This document shows positions 1 through 6,064 of a stretch of DNA of 8,969 bases, in pieces. The stretch lies in contig LJTS01000092.1 in assembly GCA_001304425.1 (NCBI GenBank), positions 1 through 8,969 on the forward strand, written 5' to 3'. The translations under genes and the position numbers were made by a program. Origin of the DNA: Betaproteobacteria bacterium SG8_40. GTDB taxonomy: Bacteria; Pseudomonadota; Gammaproteobacteria; Burkholderiales; Eutrophovitaceae. The notes below the pieces were generated by a model. The model did no database searches. It was not told where the DNA came from and worked only from the letters and a program-made list of their open reading frames with translations. The number at the start of each line of letters is the position of its first letter. Position 1 is the stretch's first letter.

Positions 1-536
1 GCCAGTGCGGCGGCTGCCAGCAGGGCGATCCTCCAGTGAAACAGCGTCGCCAGCCCCGCCAGGAACACGGGAGCCGCGGCCCAGCCCAATGCTCCGGATA
101 GTCCGTGCACGCTGAAGGCATGTCCCAGCCTGCGCGTCGTGACACGCCGATTGAGTACCGTGAAGTCAGCCGGGTGAAACACGGCGTTGCCAAGTCCTGC
201 CAACGCGGAAAACAACATCAGCACCGTGTAGCTGTTGCTCGACGCCAGCCCCAATGCGGCAATACCCAGCAGCGCAATTCCGCCCAATAACACGGGCAAT
301 GCGCCGATACGGTCGACGACGAAACCTGCCAGCGCCTGACCGGCACCCGAGACCACGAAAAACATCGTCATCAGCAGCCCGAGTTCGGCATAACTCAAAC
401 CGAACGCGTCCTTCAACCAGGGGAACAGCGGCGCAAGGAGCAAATGAAAGAAGTGCGAGGTGCCGTGGCCCAGTCCGACCAATCCGATCACCTTGGCGTC
501 GTTGCGCAGTGTCTGCGTCCCGGAAGTCATCGTCAT
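1..536 (-). CDS. MFS transporter, N-terminal part (cut by window edge)
   Basis: This is an inner-membrane major facilitator superfamily permease; only about the first 178 residues are in the window and the frame is still open at position 1. Translation of the minus strand gives a run of hydrophobic helices broken by short loops. The cytoplasmic loop between helices 2 and 3 carries GFVVDRIGALPV, the usual MFS G-x-x-x-D-R-x-G signature. Further motifs are GHGTSHFFH near the N-terminus and FHPADFTVLNRR after helix 4, which resemble Burkholderiales MFS proteins related to the fosmidomycin-resistance type. The substrate cannot be read from sequence. The start is ATG at 536, with a second in-frame ATG at 530; a TGA codon immediately precedes 536, so the gene cannot begin further upstream. 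No good Shine-Dalgarno lies at normal spacing. It is downstream of and co-directional with the gene at 616-1143, across a 79-bp gap rich in regulatory-looking structure. Confidence 0.85.
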   Translation of the reverse strand, partial: MTMTSGTQTLRNDAKVIGLVGLGHGTSHFFHLLLAPLFPWLKDAFGLSYAELGLLMTMFFVVSGAGQALAGFVVDRIGALPVLLGGIALLGIAALGLASSNSYTVLMLFSALAGLGNAVFHPADFTVLNRRVTTRRLGHAFSVHGLSGALGWAAAPVFLAGLATLFHWRIALLAAAAL

Positions 537-543
537 TCAATCA

Positions 544-558
544 AGTATTGAAAATACT
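544..558. promoter_or_regulatory. Perfect AT-rich palindrome before the MFS start, possible operator
   Basis: AGTATT-GAA-AATACT is a perfect inverted repeat with 6-bp arms and a 3-nt centre, ending 7 bp before the MFS start codon. AT-rich symmetry in an otherwise GC-rich region suggests a binding site for a dimeric repressor. It could also act as a weak hairpin in the leader that partly covers the GGAG at 557-560. The regulator cannot be named. Confidence 0.35.
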
Positions 559-593
559 CCGTGCGTGCGGCATTCATGGCCGAACATGCACGG
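559..593 (-). terminator. Long hairpin followed by T-rich run: terminator or leader attenuator
   Basis: The outer arms are CCGTGCGTG (559-567) and CATGCACGG (585-593), which pair at 8 of 9 positions. An inner stem CGGC/GCCG (568-571 and 579-582) closes a 7-nt loop, with a 2-nt bulge at 583-584. On the minus strand the hairpin is followed by GGAGTATTTTC, an imperfect T tract. It lies 22 bp past the stop of the unknown gene at 616-1143, so it may end that transcript. It also lies just downstream of the TATAAT at 603-608, so it could instead be a leader hairpin of the MFS transcript. Confidence 0.45.
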
Positions 594-602
594 AGGCGGC
601 TG

Positions 603-608
603 ATTATA
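603..608 (-). promoter_or_regulatory. Perfect -10 hexamer, candidate MFS promoter
   Basis: The minus strand reads TATAAT here, a perfect sigma-70 -10 box, which is uncommon by chance in such GC-rich sequence. No convincing -35 box lies 16 to 18 bp upstream (the best is GCGTAC), so activation or a weak promoter would be needed. A start about 7 bp downstream would give a leader of roughly 60 nt containing both the hairpin at 559-593 and the palindrome at 544-558. Confidence 0.35.
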
Positions 609-615
609 AGCCCGT

Positions 616-1143
616 CTAGTTCAGGGTACGCTGGGCAGGGATGTCGTCCGTGGGGGGCGCATCCAGTCTCGGGACCTCGAGCGTCAAATCCCACTCGGCC
701 TTGGATGCTGCGTCCTTGATCAGCTTCATCAATCCATGCAGCAGGTTCTCGCCCAGAGACAGGTCCAGCCCGTTGCCTTCCTTTGGCTGCATGGAGAGTA
801 CGGTCTGCCCTTTGGCATTGCGCCGCGCGCGTATCCGTGTAACCAGAAACGGCGTGTCGCCGAGGGGATGTTCGCGCTTCGGTTCCTTGGCTGCTTTCGA
901 AAACTGGACCTTCTTGAGCGCTTTTTCGTGCTCGAACCCGAGCAAGGCCTGACGCGCTTCCGGGTTGGCCTGGGACTGGATCTCCGGCCGCGACTGCGCA
1001 ATCTGCAGTAATACCGGCCAGAAGCGCTTTACCAGTCGTCGCGTCATCCAGAACAGGATTTCAGCCGACCCCGAGAAACACACATGGACAAGCAGGCGGT
1101 CGTCTTCGGGCAAAAACTCGACGGTAATACGCTCCAGGTTCAT
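616..1143 (-). CDS. Protein of unknown function, 175 aa
   Basis: I do not recognise a named family. The product has no signal peptide and no membrane helix, so it is probably cytoplasmic. The N-terminus (residues 1-45) has alternating hydrophobic residues typical of beta strands, then a helix-like stretch with WMTRRLVKRFWPVLL. Residues 60-105 are rich in Lys, Arg and Glu and look helical or exposed. The C-terminal part (105-163) returns to strand-like segments (FLVTRIRARR, TLEVP) and ends in a Pro/Asp-rich tail. The frame is convincing because both opposing frames give low-complexity Arg/Ser-rich translations. The ATG at 1143 is the only good start, but its Shine-Dalgarno is poor: GGAA sits only 2 nt away and is part of a 16-bp palindrome. 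The gene is co-directional with the EF-G-like gene, but 262 bp separate them, so it may have its own promoter. Confidence 0.65.
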   Translation of the reverse strand: MNLERITVEFLPEDDRLLVHVCFSGSAEILFWMTRRLVKRFWPVLLQIAQSRPEIQSQANPEARQALLGFEHEKALKKVQFSKAAKEPKREHPLGDTPFLVTRIRARRNAKGQTVLSMQPKEGNGLDLSLGENLLHGLMKLIKDAASKAEWDLTLEVPRLDAPPTDDIPAQRTLN

Positions 1144-1145
1144 GG

Positions 1146-1161
1146 TTCCAGTTTACTGGAA
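1146..1161. repeat. 16-bp palindrome over the ribosome binding region of the unknown gene
   Basis: TTCCAGT-TT-ACTGGAA is a perfect inverted repeat with 7-bp arms and a 2-nt centre, ending 2 bp before the ATG at 1143. It overlaps the only purine-rich stretch that could serve as ribosome binding site. It could be an operator or could limit translation by pairing. The very short centre favours a DNA site over an RNA hairpin. Confidence 0.35.
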
Positions 1162-1405
1162 GCCCGGTGAATTTAGAAACCTTCCACCATGGAGCCATTG
1201 GCCGCGACCTCTCCCGCAACGCTATCGCAGCCGTGATCGCAATGCGCTGCGCCGGCTGCAGGTTATTACGGCGCGGGAACCCGCCGCGATGACGACTAGG
1301 CGCAGAAGACGGGTCGCGGAATGGCGGCCCGGGATGTTGAAACGATGATGCGTGCCGCGTTCAATCGACGCCGGTATCGCGCGCTACCCAGCGAACACCC
1401 CTGCT
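1162..1405. other. Intergenic stretch without a supported gene
   Basis: Together with the palindrome this makes a 262-bp gap between the end of the EF-G-like gene and the start of the unknown gene. I see no open frame that resembles a protein and no tRNA. There is no convincing promoter in either direction, and no stem followed by a T run that would terminate the EF-G-like transcript. A short GCGGG/CCCGC inverted repeat near 1273-1284 has no T tract. Confidence 0.5.
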
Positions 1406-3451
1406 TCAATCGTCATGCTGCGCCGGCTTGTGTTCGGCGACCAGTTGTTGCTGGACGTTGGGCGGTGCTGCCTCGTAATGACTGAATTCGATGCTGTACG
1501 AGCCTGCGCCCCCGGTGATCGACTTCAGCCGCGACTGATAATTGTCGAGCTCCGCGAGGGGAACCTTGCCCGTGAGCTTCATCATGCCGCCGGACAGCGC
1601 ATCGTTTCCACTGACTTGCCCGCGCCGTGATGCAAGGTCGCCGCTGATATCGCCGATTGCCTCCTGCGGTACCGTCACCTCGATGTTGACCACCGGTTCG
1701 AGCACCACCGGCCTGGCTTTTCCCACCGCGTCGAGAAATGCCTTGCGGCCGGCTGCGACAAACGCCACTTCCTTGGAGTCGACACTGTGATGCTTGCCGT
1801 CGTACACGGTGACTTTTACATCCTGCATCCTGTGGCCTGAAAGCGGTCCGGATTCCAGCATCGCGCGAACGCCTTTTTCCACCGCCGGAATAAACTGGTT
1901 GGGAATCACTCCGCCCTTGATCTCGTCGACGAACTGGAAGCCGGCGCCGCGCTCCAGCGGCGCAATACGCAGGTACACCTCGCCGAATTGCCCCGCACCG
2001 CCGGTCTGCTTCTTGTGGCGGCAATGCCCTTCGGCAGTGGCCCTGATGGTTTCCCGGTAGGGGATGCGCGGGGGGCGCGTTGCGACCTGGAGACCGTAGG
2101 TCTTCTCCATTTTCTCCATGCTGAGGCGAAGGTGCAGTTCCCCCAGGCCGCGCACCACGGTTTCGTTGAGCGTCGTATCCTGTTCGACAATCAGCGTCGG
2201 GTCTTCCGCGCACATCCGGTGCAGCACGTCGGCCAATTTCTGCTCGTCGCCGTGGCGCGTTGGTTCGAGAGCCAGTCCGAATACCGGTTGCGGAAAGTCG
2301 AGTGGTTCGAGGTGAATGTGATTGTCTTCCTGGGAGTCGTGCAGTACCGCGTCGAAGTGGATGTCGTCGACTTTTGCCACGGCGACGATGTCTCCGGGGA
2401 CCGCAGCGTTGACTTCGACGTGATTCTTTCCCTGCAGCCGGTACAGGTGCGATACCTTGAACGGCTTGCGCGCATCGCCGATAAACAGCTGTGTGTTCGG
2501 CGTGACCGTTCCCTGATGCACGCGAAACACGCCTAGCTTGCCGATGAACGGATCGATTTCCACCTTGAACACGTGTGCAAGAACGTGCTTCGACGGATCG
2601 GGTACGGCCTCGAGCGGTTTCGCCTCTTCGCCTTCCCCGCGAAGGAAATGCGGCGGGTTACCCTCGGCGGGGTTGGGCATGAGTCTGGAGAACGTGTCGA
2701 GCAGCAGGTCGACTCCGGCGCCGGTCTGAGCCGATACGAAGCACACGGGCACCAGATGCCCCTCGCGAAGCGCGCGTTCGAACGGTTCGTGAAGTTGCTC
2801 GGGCGTGACGTGTCCCTGATCCAGGTATACCGACATGAGTTCTTCGTCGACTTCGACGACCTGGTCGACCAGTGAGGTATGGGCCTCTGCAACCGGCATC
2901 AGATCGGACTCGCCATCCGGGCGGAAGAAACAGTCGATCACTTTGCTGGCGTTGCCGGCCGGCAGGTTGATCGGCAGGCATTCGCTTCCGAACTCGGCCT
3001 GTATCTCGGCCAGTAACCCGGCCAGATCGACACCTTCGGCATCGATGCGATTGACGATGATGATCCGGCAAAGGTCGCGCGACTGCGCCCAGTCCATCAT
3101 GCGGCGCGTCATCAGCTCGATGCCGGACGGCGCGTTGATGACGATGGCCGCCGTTTCGACCGCGGACAGGGCGGAAAGGGACTGTCCGACGAAGTCGAGA
3201 TAACCCGGCGTGTCGAGCAGGTGGATCAGCGTGCCGTCGTGGGAGAGATTGGTTACGGCGAGTTTGACCGAATGGCCATGTTCTTTTTCTCTCGGATCGT
3301 AATCGCACACGGTGGAGCCGCGCGCGATCGATCCGGCTGCGCCGATTGCGCCGGTGTGCGCAAGCAGGCTTTCGATCAGCGTCGTCTTGCCCGAACCGCC
3401 CTGTCCGACGAACGCAATGGTGCGAATGTTCCCGGTGTCGAAGTTACCCAT
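1406..3451 (-). CDS. EF-G-like translational GTPase (EF-G2 type), 681 aa
   Basis: This is a ribosome-associated GTPase paralogue of elongation factor G, of the class databases call EF-G2 or EF-G-like and sometimes label fusA or fusA2. All five EF-G domains are present: the G domain (about 1-270, with a shortened G' insert), domain II (about 290-380), domain III (about 390-465), and domains IV and V to the end. P-loop GQGGSGKT is at 16-23, DTPG at 80-83, and NRID at 134-137 where EF-G has NKxD. Tyr84 stands where canonical EF-G has the catalytic His, and switch I reads EKEHGHSV instead of ERGITI. Domain IV keeps the tip-loop His555 within HHSVDS, and GGAGQFG is intact. These differences match the paralogue class, so this is unlikely to be the housekeeping factor normally encoded in the str operon. 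The ATG is set by GGGAGG at 3458-3463, 6 nt upstream. The gene appears monocistronic, with its own promoter at 3502-3529. Confidence 0.9.
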   Translation of the reverse strand: MGNFDTGNIRTIAFVGQGGSGKTTLIESLLAHTGAIGAAGSIARGSTVCDYDPREKEHGHSVKLAVTNLSHDGTLIHLLDTPGYLDFVGQSLSALSAVETAAIVINAPSGIELMTRRMMDWAQSRDLCRIIIVNRIDAEGVDLAGLLAEIQAEFGSECLPINLPAGNASKVIDCFFRPDGESDLMPVAEAHTSLVDQVVEVDEELMSVYLDQGHVTPEQLHEPFERALREGHLVPVCFVSAQTGAGVDLLLDTFSRLMPNPAEGNPPHFLRGEGEEAKPLEAVPDPSKHVLAHVFKVEIDPFIGKLGVFRVHQGTVTPNTQLFIGDARKPFKVSHLYRLQGKNHVEVNAAVPGDIVAVAKVDDIHFDAVLHDSQEDNHIHLEPLDFPQPVFGLALEPTRHGDEQKLADVLHRMCAEDPTLIVEQDTTLNETVVRGLGELHLRLSMEKMEKTYGLQVATRPPRIPYRETIRATAEGHCRHKKQTGGAGQFGEVYLRIAPLERGAGFQFVDEIKGGVIPNQFIPAVEKGVRAMLESGPLSGHRMQDVKVTVYDGKHHSVDSKEVAFVAAGRKAFLDAVGKARPVVLEPVVNIEVTVPQEAIGDISGDLASRRGQVSGNDALSGGMMKLTGKVPLAELDNYQSRLKSITGGAGSYSIEFSHYEAAPPNVQQQLVAEHKPAQHDD

Positions 3452-3457
3452 TGTCTG

Positions 3458-3463
3458 CCTCCC
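3458..3463 (-). promoter_or_regulatory. Strong Shine-Dalgarno of the EF-G-like gene
   Basis: The minus strand has GGGAGG 6 nt before the ATG at 3451, fixing the start codon and suggesting efficient translation. Confidence 0.8.
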
Positions 3464-3492
3464 AAGATTCTTGTTCTGCTCGCGTTGGATAC

Positions 3493-3536
3493 CCTCGTAT
3501 CAGTATATGCAGCTCATGGCGGGTTGCAATACGAGG
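3493..3536. repeat. 8-bp inverted repeat bracketing the EF-G-like promoter
   Basis: CCTCGTAT (3493-3500) and ATACGAGG (3529-3536) are perfect reverse complements with 28 bp between them. One arm abuts the -35 box and the other lies just downstream of the -10 box, about where transcription would begin. The arm centres are about 36 bp apart, which is between three and four helical turns. The position suggests an operator bound by a protein spanning the promoter. No regulator is named by the sequence. Confidence 0.4.
3502..3529 (-). promoter_or_regulatory. Sigma-70-type promoter of the EF-G-like gene
   Basis: On the minus strand the -35 box is TTGCAA (3524-3529, four of six consensus bases) and the -10 box is TATACT (3502-3507, five of six), with a 16-bp spacer. 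Transcription would begin near 3494-3496, giving a leader of about 43 nt that contains the strong Shine-Dalgarno. This is the best-formed promoter in the window. Confidence 0.6.
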
Positions 3537-3555
3537 CGCCGCGGTGCCGCGGCGC
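3536..3555. repeat. 20-bp GC-rich palindrome upstream of the EF-G-like promoter
   Basis: GCGCCGCGG-TG-CCGCGGCGC is a perfect inverted repeat with 9-bp arms and a 2-nt centre, lying immediately upstream of the -35 box. No T run follows on either strand, so it is not a typical intrinsic terminator. It may be an activator or repressor site, or a cruciform-prone element insulating the divergent genes. Confidence 0.4.
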
Positions 3556-3779
3556 AGCATCCCGATTACACTGGCATCACGTTGCCGTGCAGTGGCGCAA
3601 ACCTTGTTGTGCTTGATCGATCAGCCGAAGCGGCGCTTGCCGGACGAAATTCCGAATTTTGTTTGCTGCGGCGCAGACGGGGCCGTGCAGCGGCCGCTAC
3701 AGACCGGTTGCGGGCCGGCACGGCGAACAGCAGATATGCTGACGGTGGCTCGCATGCGAACACGAGGGAAGGAATTGAT
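3556..3779. other. Rest of the divergent intergenic region, cupin leader
   Basis: This is the cupin-side part of the 328-bp gap. I see no gene in it. A possible cupin -10 (TATGCT at 3735-3740) has its nearest TTG-type -35 at 3708, a 21-bp spacing that is too long to be convincing. Two short palindromes, TGATCGATCA (3614-3623) and AGCGGCCGCT (about 3688-3697), may be chance. The cupin ribosome binding site, GAGGGAAGGA, is at 3764-3773. Confidence 0.45.
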
Positions 3780-4163
3780 ATGAACCGATTTGCCACGACG
3801 CACGCAAGGCGCGTCAAGGAGGAGAGGGCGCCGGATGGTTCGAGTGTCTTGCCCTTGCTGTCGCTGCAGTCCGGCGCAATGGCGTTATTCGAATTGCAAG
3901 CGGGCGAGGTGTCGCGGGCGATCAGGCATCGCAGTGTGAGCGAGATATGGCTGGTGCTGTCGGGTCGGGGCTTGATGTGGCGGCAACAGGACGAACGCGA
4001 GGAAATCGTGGCGCTCGAGGAAGGCGCGTGTGTTTCGATACCGGTCGGCACCGCGTTCCAGTTTCGCAGCAGCGCTGACGCACCGTTGCGTGTCGCCGCG
4101 GTAACCATGCCGCCCTGGCCGGGTGAAGACGAAGCCGTCTTCGTCCCCGGCAAGTGGGCATGA
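3780..4163 (+). CDS. Small single-domain cupin protein, 127 aa
   Basis: This is a single conserved beta-barrel domain, soluble and without a signal peptide. Cupin motif 1 spans about residues 42-64 and includes H50-x4-E55-x6-G62; motif 2 is around P88-V-G90-T-A-F93. Compared with the standard metal set (HxH...E and a later His), the first His is Ile48 and the last is Phe93, leaving only His50 and Glu55. Metal binding and dioxygenase chemistry are therefore doubtful. As I recall, a common group of small cupins shares this pattern together with the terminal MPPWPGEDEA segment (110-119), so the loss looks family-wide, not a recent defect. The start is ATG at 3780, after the GGAAGGA purine run; the open frame extends upstream but only across antisense of the GTPase gene. 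The gene is monocistronic and convergent with the TRAP protein gene, 13 bp away. Substrate unknown. Confidence 0.8.
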   Translation: MNRFATTHARRVKEERAPDGSSVLPLLSLQSGAMALFELQAGEVSRAIRHRSVSEIWLVLSGRGLMWRQQDEREEIVALEEGACVSIPVGTAFQFRSSADAPLRVAAVTMPPWPGEDEAVFVPGKWA

Positions 4164-4176
4164 GACGCACTGGAGC

Positions 4177-5250
4177 TTAGCGGGCGGTGTCGTACTCGGT
4201 AATCAGCGCGCGCACTTTGCCAACCATTTTTTCACCCCTCAGACCCTGCTCATCCAGTGCCTTGACGCGTTTGGCGATCGCCGCCTCGGCGGCCAGATTC
4301 CAGCCGGCGAGATCACTGCCGGACAGGTTGCCGATCGTGTCGCCGCGTTCGGCCGCTCCCTGGCGCGCCCTGGCTGCGGTCTCGTCCAATACTTTTCCGA
4401 TCCATGCTGAAACGTCGATGCCGCTGTTTGCTCTGACGATGGTCTTGAGATCGTCAGCGAGACCGCGATAGGCATCGGGGTTCATCAACAAGGCCGAGAT
4501 CTCGGCGTACGCCCACGGCGCCCCCGATGGCGCGGCGACGTGGGTCTTGACCAGACTGCCGAGTCCATACGTTTCCAGGCTGCTCCACGAGAGCAGTACG
4601 CCGTCAACGCTGGCATCGCCGAGCGCCTTGCCCATTTCGGAAGCGGGCATGACGAGCGGTGAGGCACCCAGTGCGGCGAGAAACTCCCGGCCATCGCCGT
4701 TCGGCACGGCGATCTTCAACCCGCTCAGGTCGGATAACGAGGCAATCGATTTTTCGCGCATGTGAAACAGCGGCGCATCGTGCCGGCTGGCTGCGAGTAT
4801 GCGGAGTTCCTTGAATTCCCGGAAAGCGAGATCGTTGACCTCACACCAGTACCACAGGGCCTGGCTCGAACCCGCGGAGGAAGACCCCGGCAGAGCCGAT
4901 CCAAAGATGCTGAAGCGAGGAAATTTCTCCGGGGCGTTCGCATGGTCCAGCCAGACAACGTCGGCAGCCCGGTCCTGTGCAAGCTGGAACAAATCCGCTG
5001 CCGGCGCGGTTTGTTCCGCCTGCGCGCCAAGCAGATTGATTCGTCCTCCGGACGCATCATGTATCTGTTGCGCCCAGGGGCTGATAAAGTGCCGCGTCAA
5101 CGCCGATTCGGAAGGCTGGGTGGATTGCAGCTTGAGCGTCACACCGTGCGCGAACGCGTTGTCCGCCAGCGCCATGAACAACATGGCAGCAAGAACCGGA
5201 AGCCTGTGGGCAGCGAAAACCGGGTTTCGGATGAAAGAATAAAGTGGCAC
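4177..5250 (-). CDS. TRAP transporter periplasmic solute-binding protein (DctP family), 357 aa
   Basis: This is the periplasmic receptor of a tripartite ATP-independent transporter, which captures a solute (usually an organic acid) for sodium- or proton-driven uptake. With the GTG start at 5250, the first 34 residues form a clear Sec signal: basic residues at 8-16, hydrophobic core LPVLAAMLFMALA, and cleavage after AFA34. The mature part has typical DctP features: FISPWAQQIHDASGGRINL (55-73), DLSGLKIAVP (174-183), and VDGVLLSW, which matches the usual VDG segment. The conserved Arg of the KIR motif, which grips the ligand carboxylate in characterised family members, is Ala181 here. A perfect AGGAGG (5260-5265) lies 9 nt before the GTG. 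In-frame ATGs at 5280 and 5331 lack such a site and would put extra residues before the signal. No DctQ or DctM subunit is adjacent, so it is an orphan in this window. Confidence 0.85.
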   Translation of the reverse strand: MPLYSFIRNPVFAAHRLPVLAAMLFMALADNAFAHGVTLKLQSTQPSESALTRHFISPWAQQIHDASGGRINLLGAQAEQTAPAADLFQLAQDRAADVVWLDHANAPEKFPRFSIFGSALPGSSSAGSSQALWYWCEVNDLAFREFKELRILAASRHDAPLFHMREKSIASLSDLSGLKIAVPNGDGREFLAALGASPLVMPASEMGKALGDASVDGVLLSWSSLETYGLGSLVKTHVAAPSGAPWAYAEISALLMNPDAYRGLADDLKTIVRANSGIDVSAWIGKVLDETAARARQGAAERGDTIGNLSGSDLAGWNLAAEAAIAKRVKALDEQGLRGEKMVGKVRALITEYDTAR

Positions 5251-5464
5251 GGTTATGATCCTCCTGTAGAGCGTGTGCATCGCCGGTTTTTGCAGGCGCG
5301 TTTGCCTGGCGGCCGCTGCGGCGGCGGGCATGCCGATATTGGCGTTTGTGCGTTTCTTTTAATTGGGCTTACCGGCGCAAGTTTAGCAATGTATCGCGGG
5401 GACGCATATCTGCCGTCCTGCTGCTGCGCAGGCGGTATTGACAGTGATCCGGCAGGGGGGCGAA
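5251..5464. other. Divergent gap between the TRAP and DUF924 genes
   Basis: This 214-bp region must hold both promoters, but no hexamer pair at acceptable spacing stands out on either strand. An imperfect 12-bp palindrome, GCCGATATTGGC (5332-5343), and a GCGGCCGC run near 5310 are visible; neither is strong evidence of a site. Confidence 0.4.
5260..5265 (-). promoter_or_regulatory. Shine-Dalgarno that fixes the GTG start of the TRAP protein
   Basis: The minus strand reads AGGAGG 9 nt before the GTG at 5250. This supports a start 27 codons inside the longest open frame and leaves a clean signal peptide. Confidence 0.75.
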
Positions 5465-6064
5465 GTGGAGACCGCAAGTACGATTCTCCGGTTCTGGTTT
5501 GGAACCGCAACGGATGATCTCGATGTGGCCGAGCAGTGCGGCAAGCTGTGGTGGAAGAAAGACGCGGCTACCGACGCCCGGATACGCGAACGCTTTGCCG
5601 GCTTACTGGACGATGCCGTCAACAATCGATGCGACGACTGGTTGACAGACGCACGCGGGCGTCTGGCCATGATCATTCTGGTCGATCAGTTTTCGCGCAA
5701 CATGTACCGCGAAACCCCGCGCGCCTTTGCCCACGACCATCTCGCGCTCAAGTGGTGCAAGGATGGGCTTGCGGCAGGCGTCGACCGCGCACTCAGGCCG
5801 ATTGAGCGCGTCTTTGCCTATCTTCCGCTCGAACATTCCGAAACCTTGGAAGATCAGGATCGTTCGGTCGATCTGTTCACGGAGCTTGCCAACGGTGTGC
5901 CCGAAGAAAAACGCAAACTGTTCGCCGGGTATGCCGACTATGCCGAGCGTCACCGCGATATCGTGCGCCGCTTCGGAAGGTTTCCGCACCGTAACAGGAT
6001 ACTCGGCCGGTCGTCATCGGATGAGGAGCTGGCGTTTCTGAAACAGCCGGGTTCGTCATTCTGA
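5465..6064 (+). CDS. DUF924 family protein, 199 aa
   Basis: This belongs to the DUF924 family (Pfam PF06041), all-helical and TPR-like in known structures, with no established biochemical role. The match runs end to end: ILRFWFG (7-13), a Trp/Asp-rich segment with WWKKD, LVDQFSRNMYRETPRAFAHD, LPLEHSETLEDQDRSVDLF, and the C-terminal RRFGRFPHRNRILGR with its final PGSSF. It is a soluble protein without a signal peptide. The GTG at 5465 is chosen because the FWFG motif normally begins about ten residues from the N-terminus and an AGGGGGG run (5454-5460) sits just upstream. In-frame TTG 5438 and GTG 5444 are alternatives that add 7 to 9 residues. It is divergent from the TRAP gene. A gap of 175 bp separates it from the dehydrogenase gene, so shared transcription is uncertain. 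Confidence 0.85.
   Translation: METASTILRFWFGTATDDLDVAEQCGKLWWKKDAATDARIRERFAGLLDDAVNNRCDDWLTDARGRLAMIILVDQFSRNMYRETPRAFAHDHLALKWCKDGLAAGVDRALRPIERVFAYLPLEHSETLEDQDRSVDLFTELANGVPEEKRKLFAGYADYAERHRDIVRRFGRFPHRNRILGRSSSDEELAFLKQPGSSF

Noticed and set aside
1273..1284. GCGGG/CCCGC inverted repeat downstream of the EF-G-like gene as a terminator
   Set aside because: The stem is short, the loop is sterically tight and no T tract follows on the minus strand.
1988..2536. 182-codon plus-strand open frame inside the EF-G-like gene
   Set aside because: Antisense shadow of a gene whose conserved domains cover the whole stretch.
3614..3623. TGATCGATCA palindrome in the cupin leader
   Set aside because: A 10-bp palindrome is expected by chance at this scale and it has no promoter relation.
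3312..3779. Upstream extension of the cupin frame by 156 codons
   Set aside because: The extension runs through antisense of the GTPase gene and its promoter and has no recognisable sequence; the strong purine run before 3780 marks the real start.
3566..4153. 195-codon minus-strand open frame over the cupin and its leader
   Set aside because: Low-complexity Ser/Thr/Arg composition; the plus-strand cupin has clear motifs and a ribosome binding site.
5251..5331. Longer TRAP protein starting at ATG 5331 or 5280
   Set aside because: Neither ATG has a ribosome binding site and both put 10 to 27 extra residues before a signal peptide; AGGAGG points to GTG 5250.
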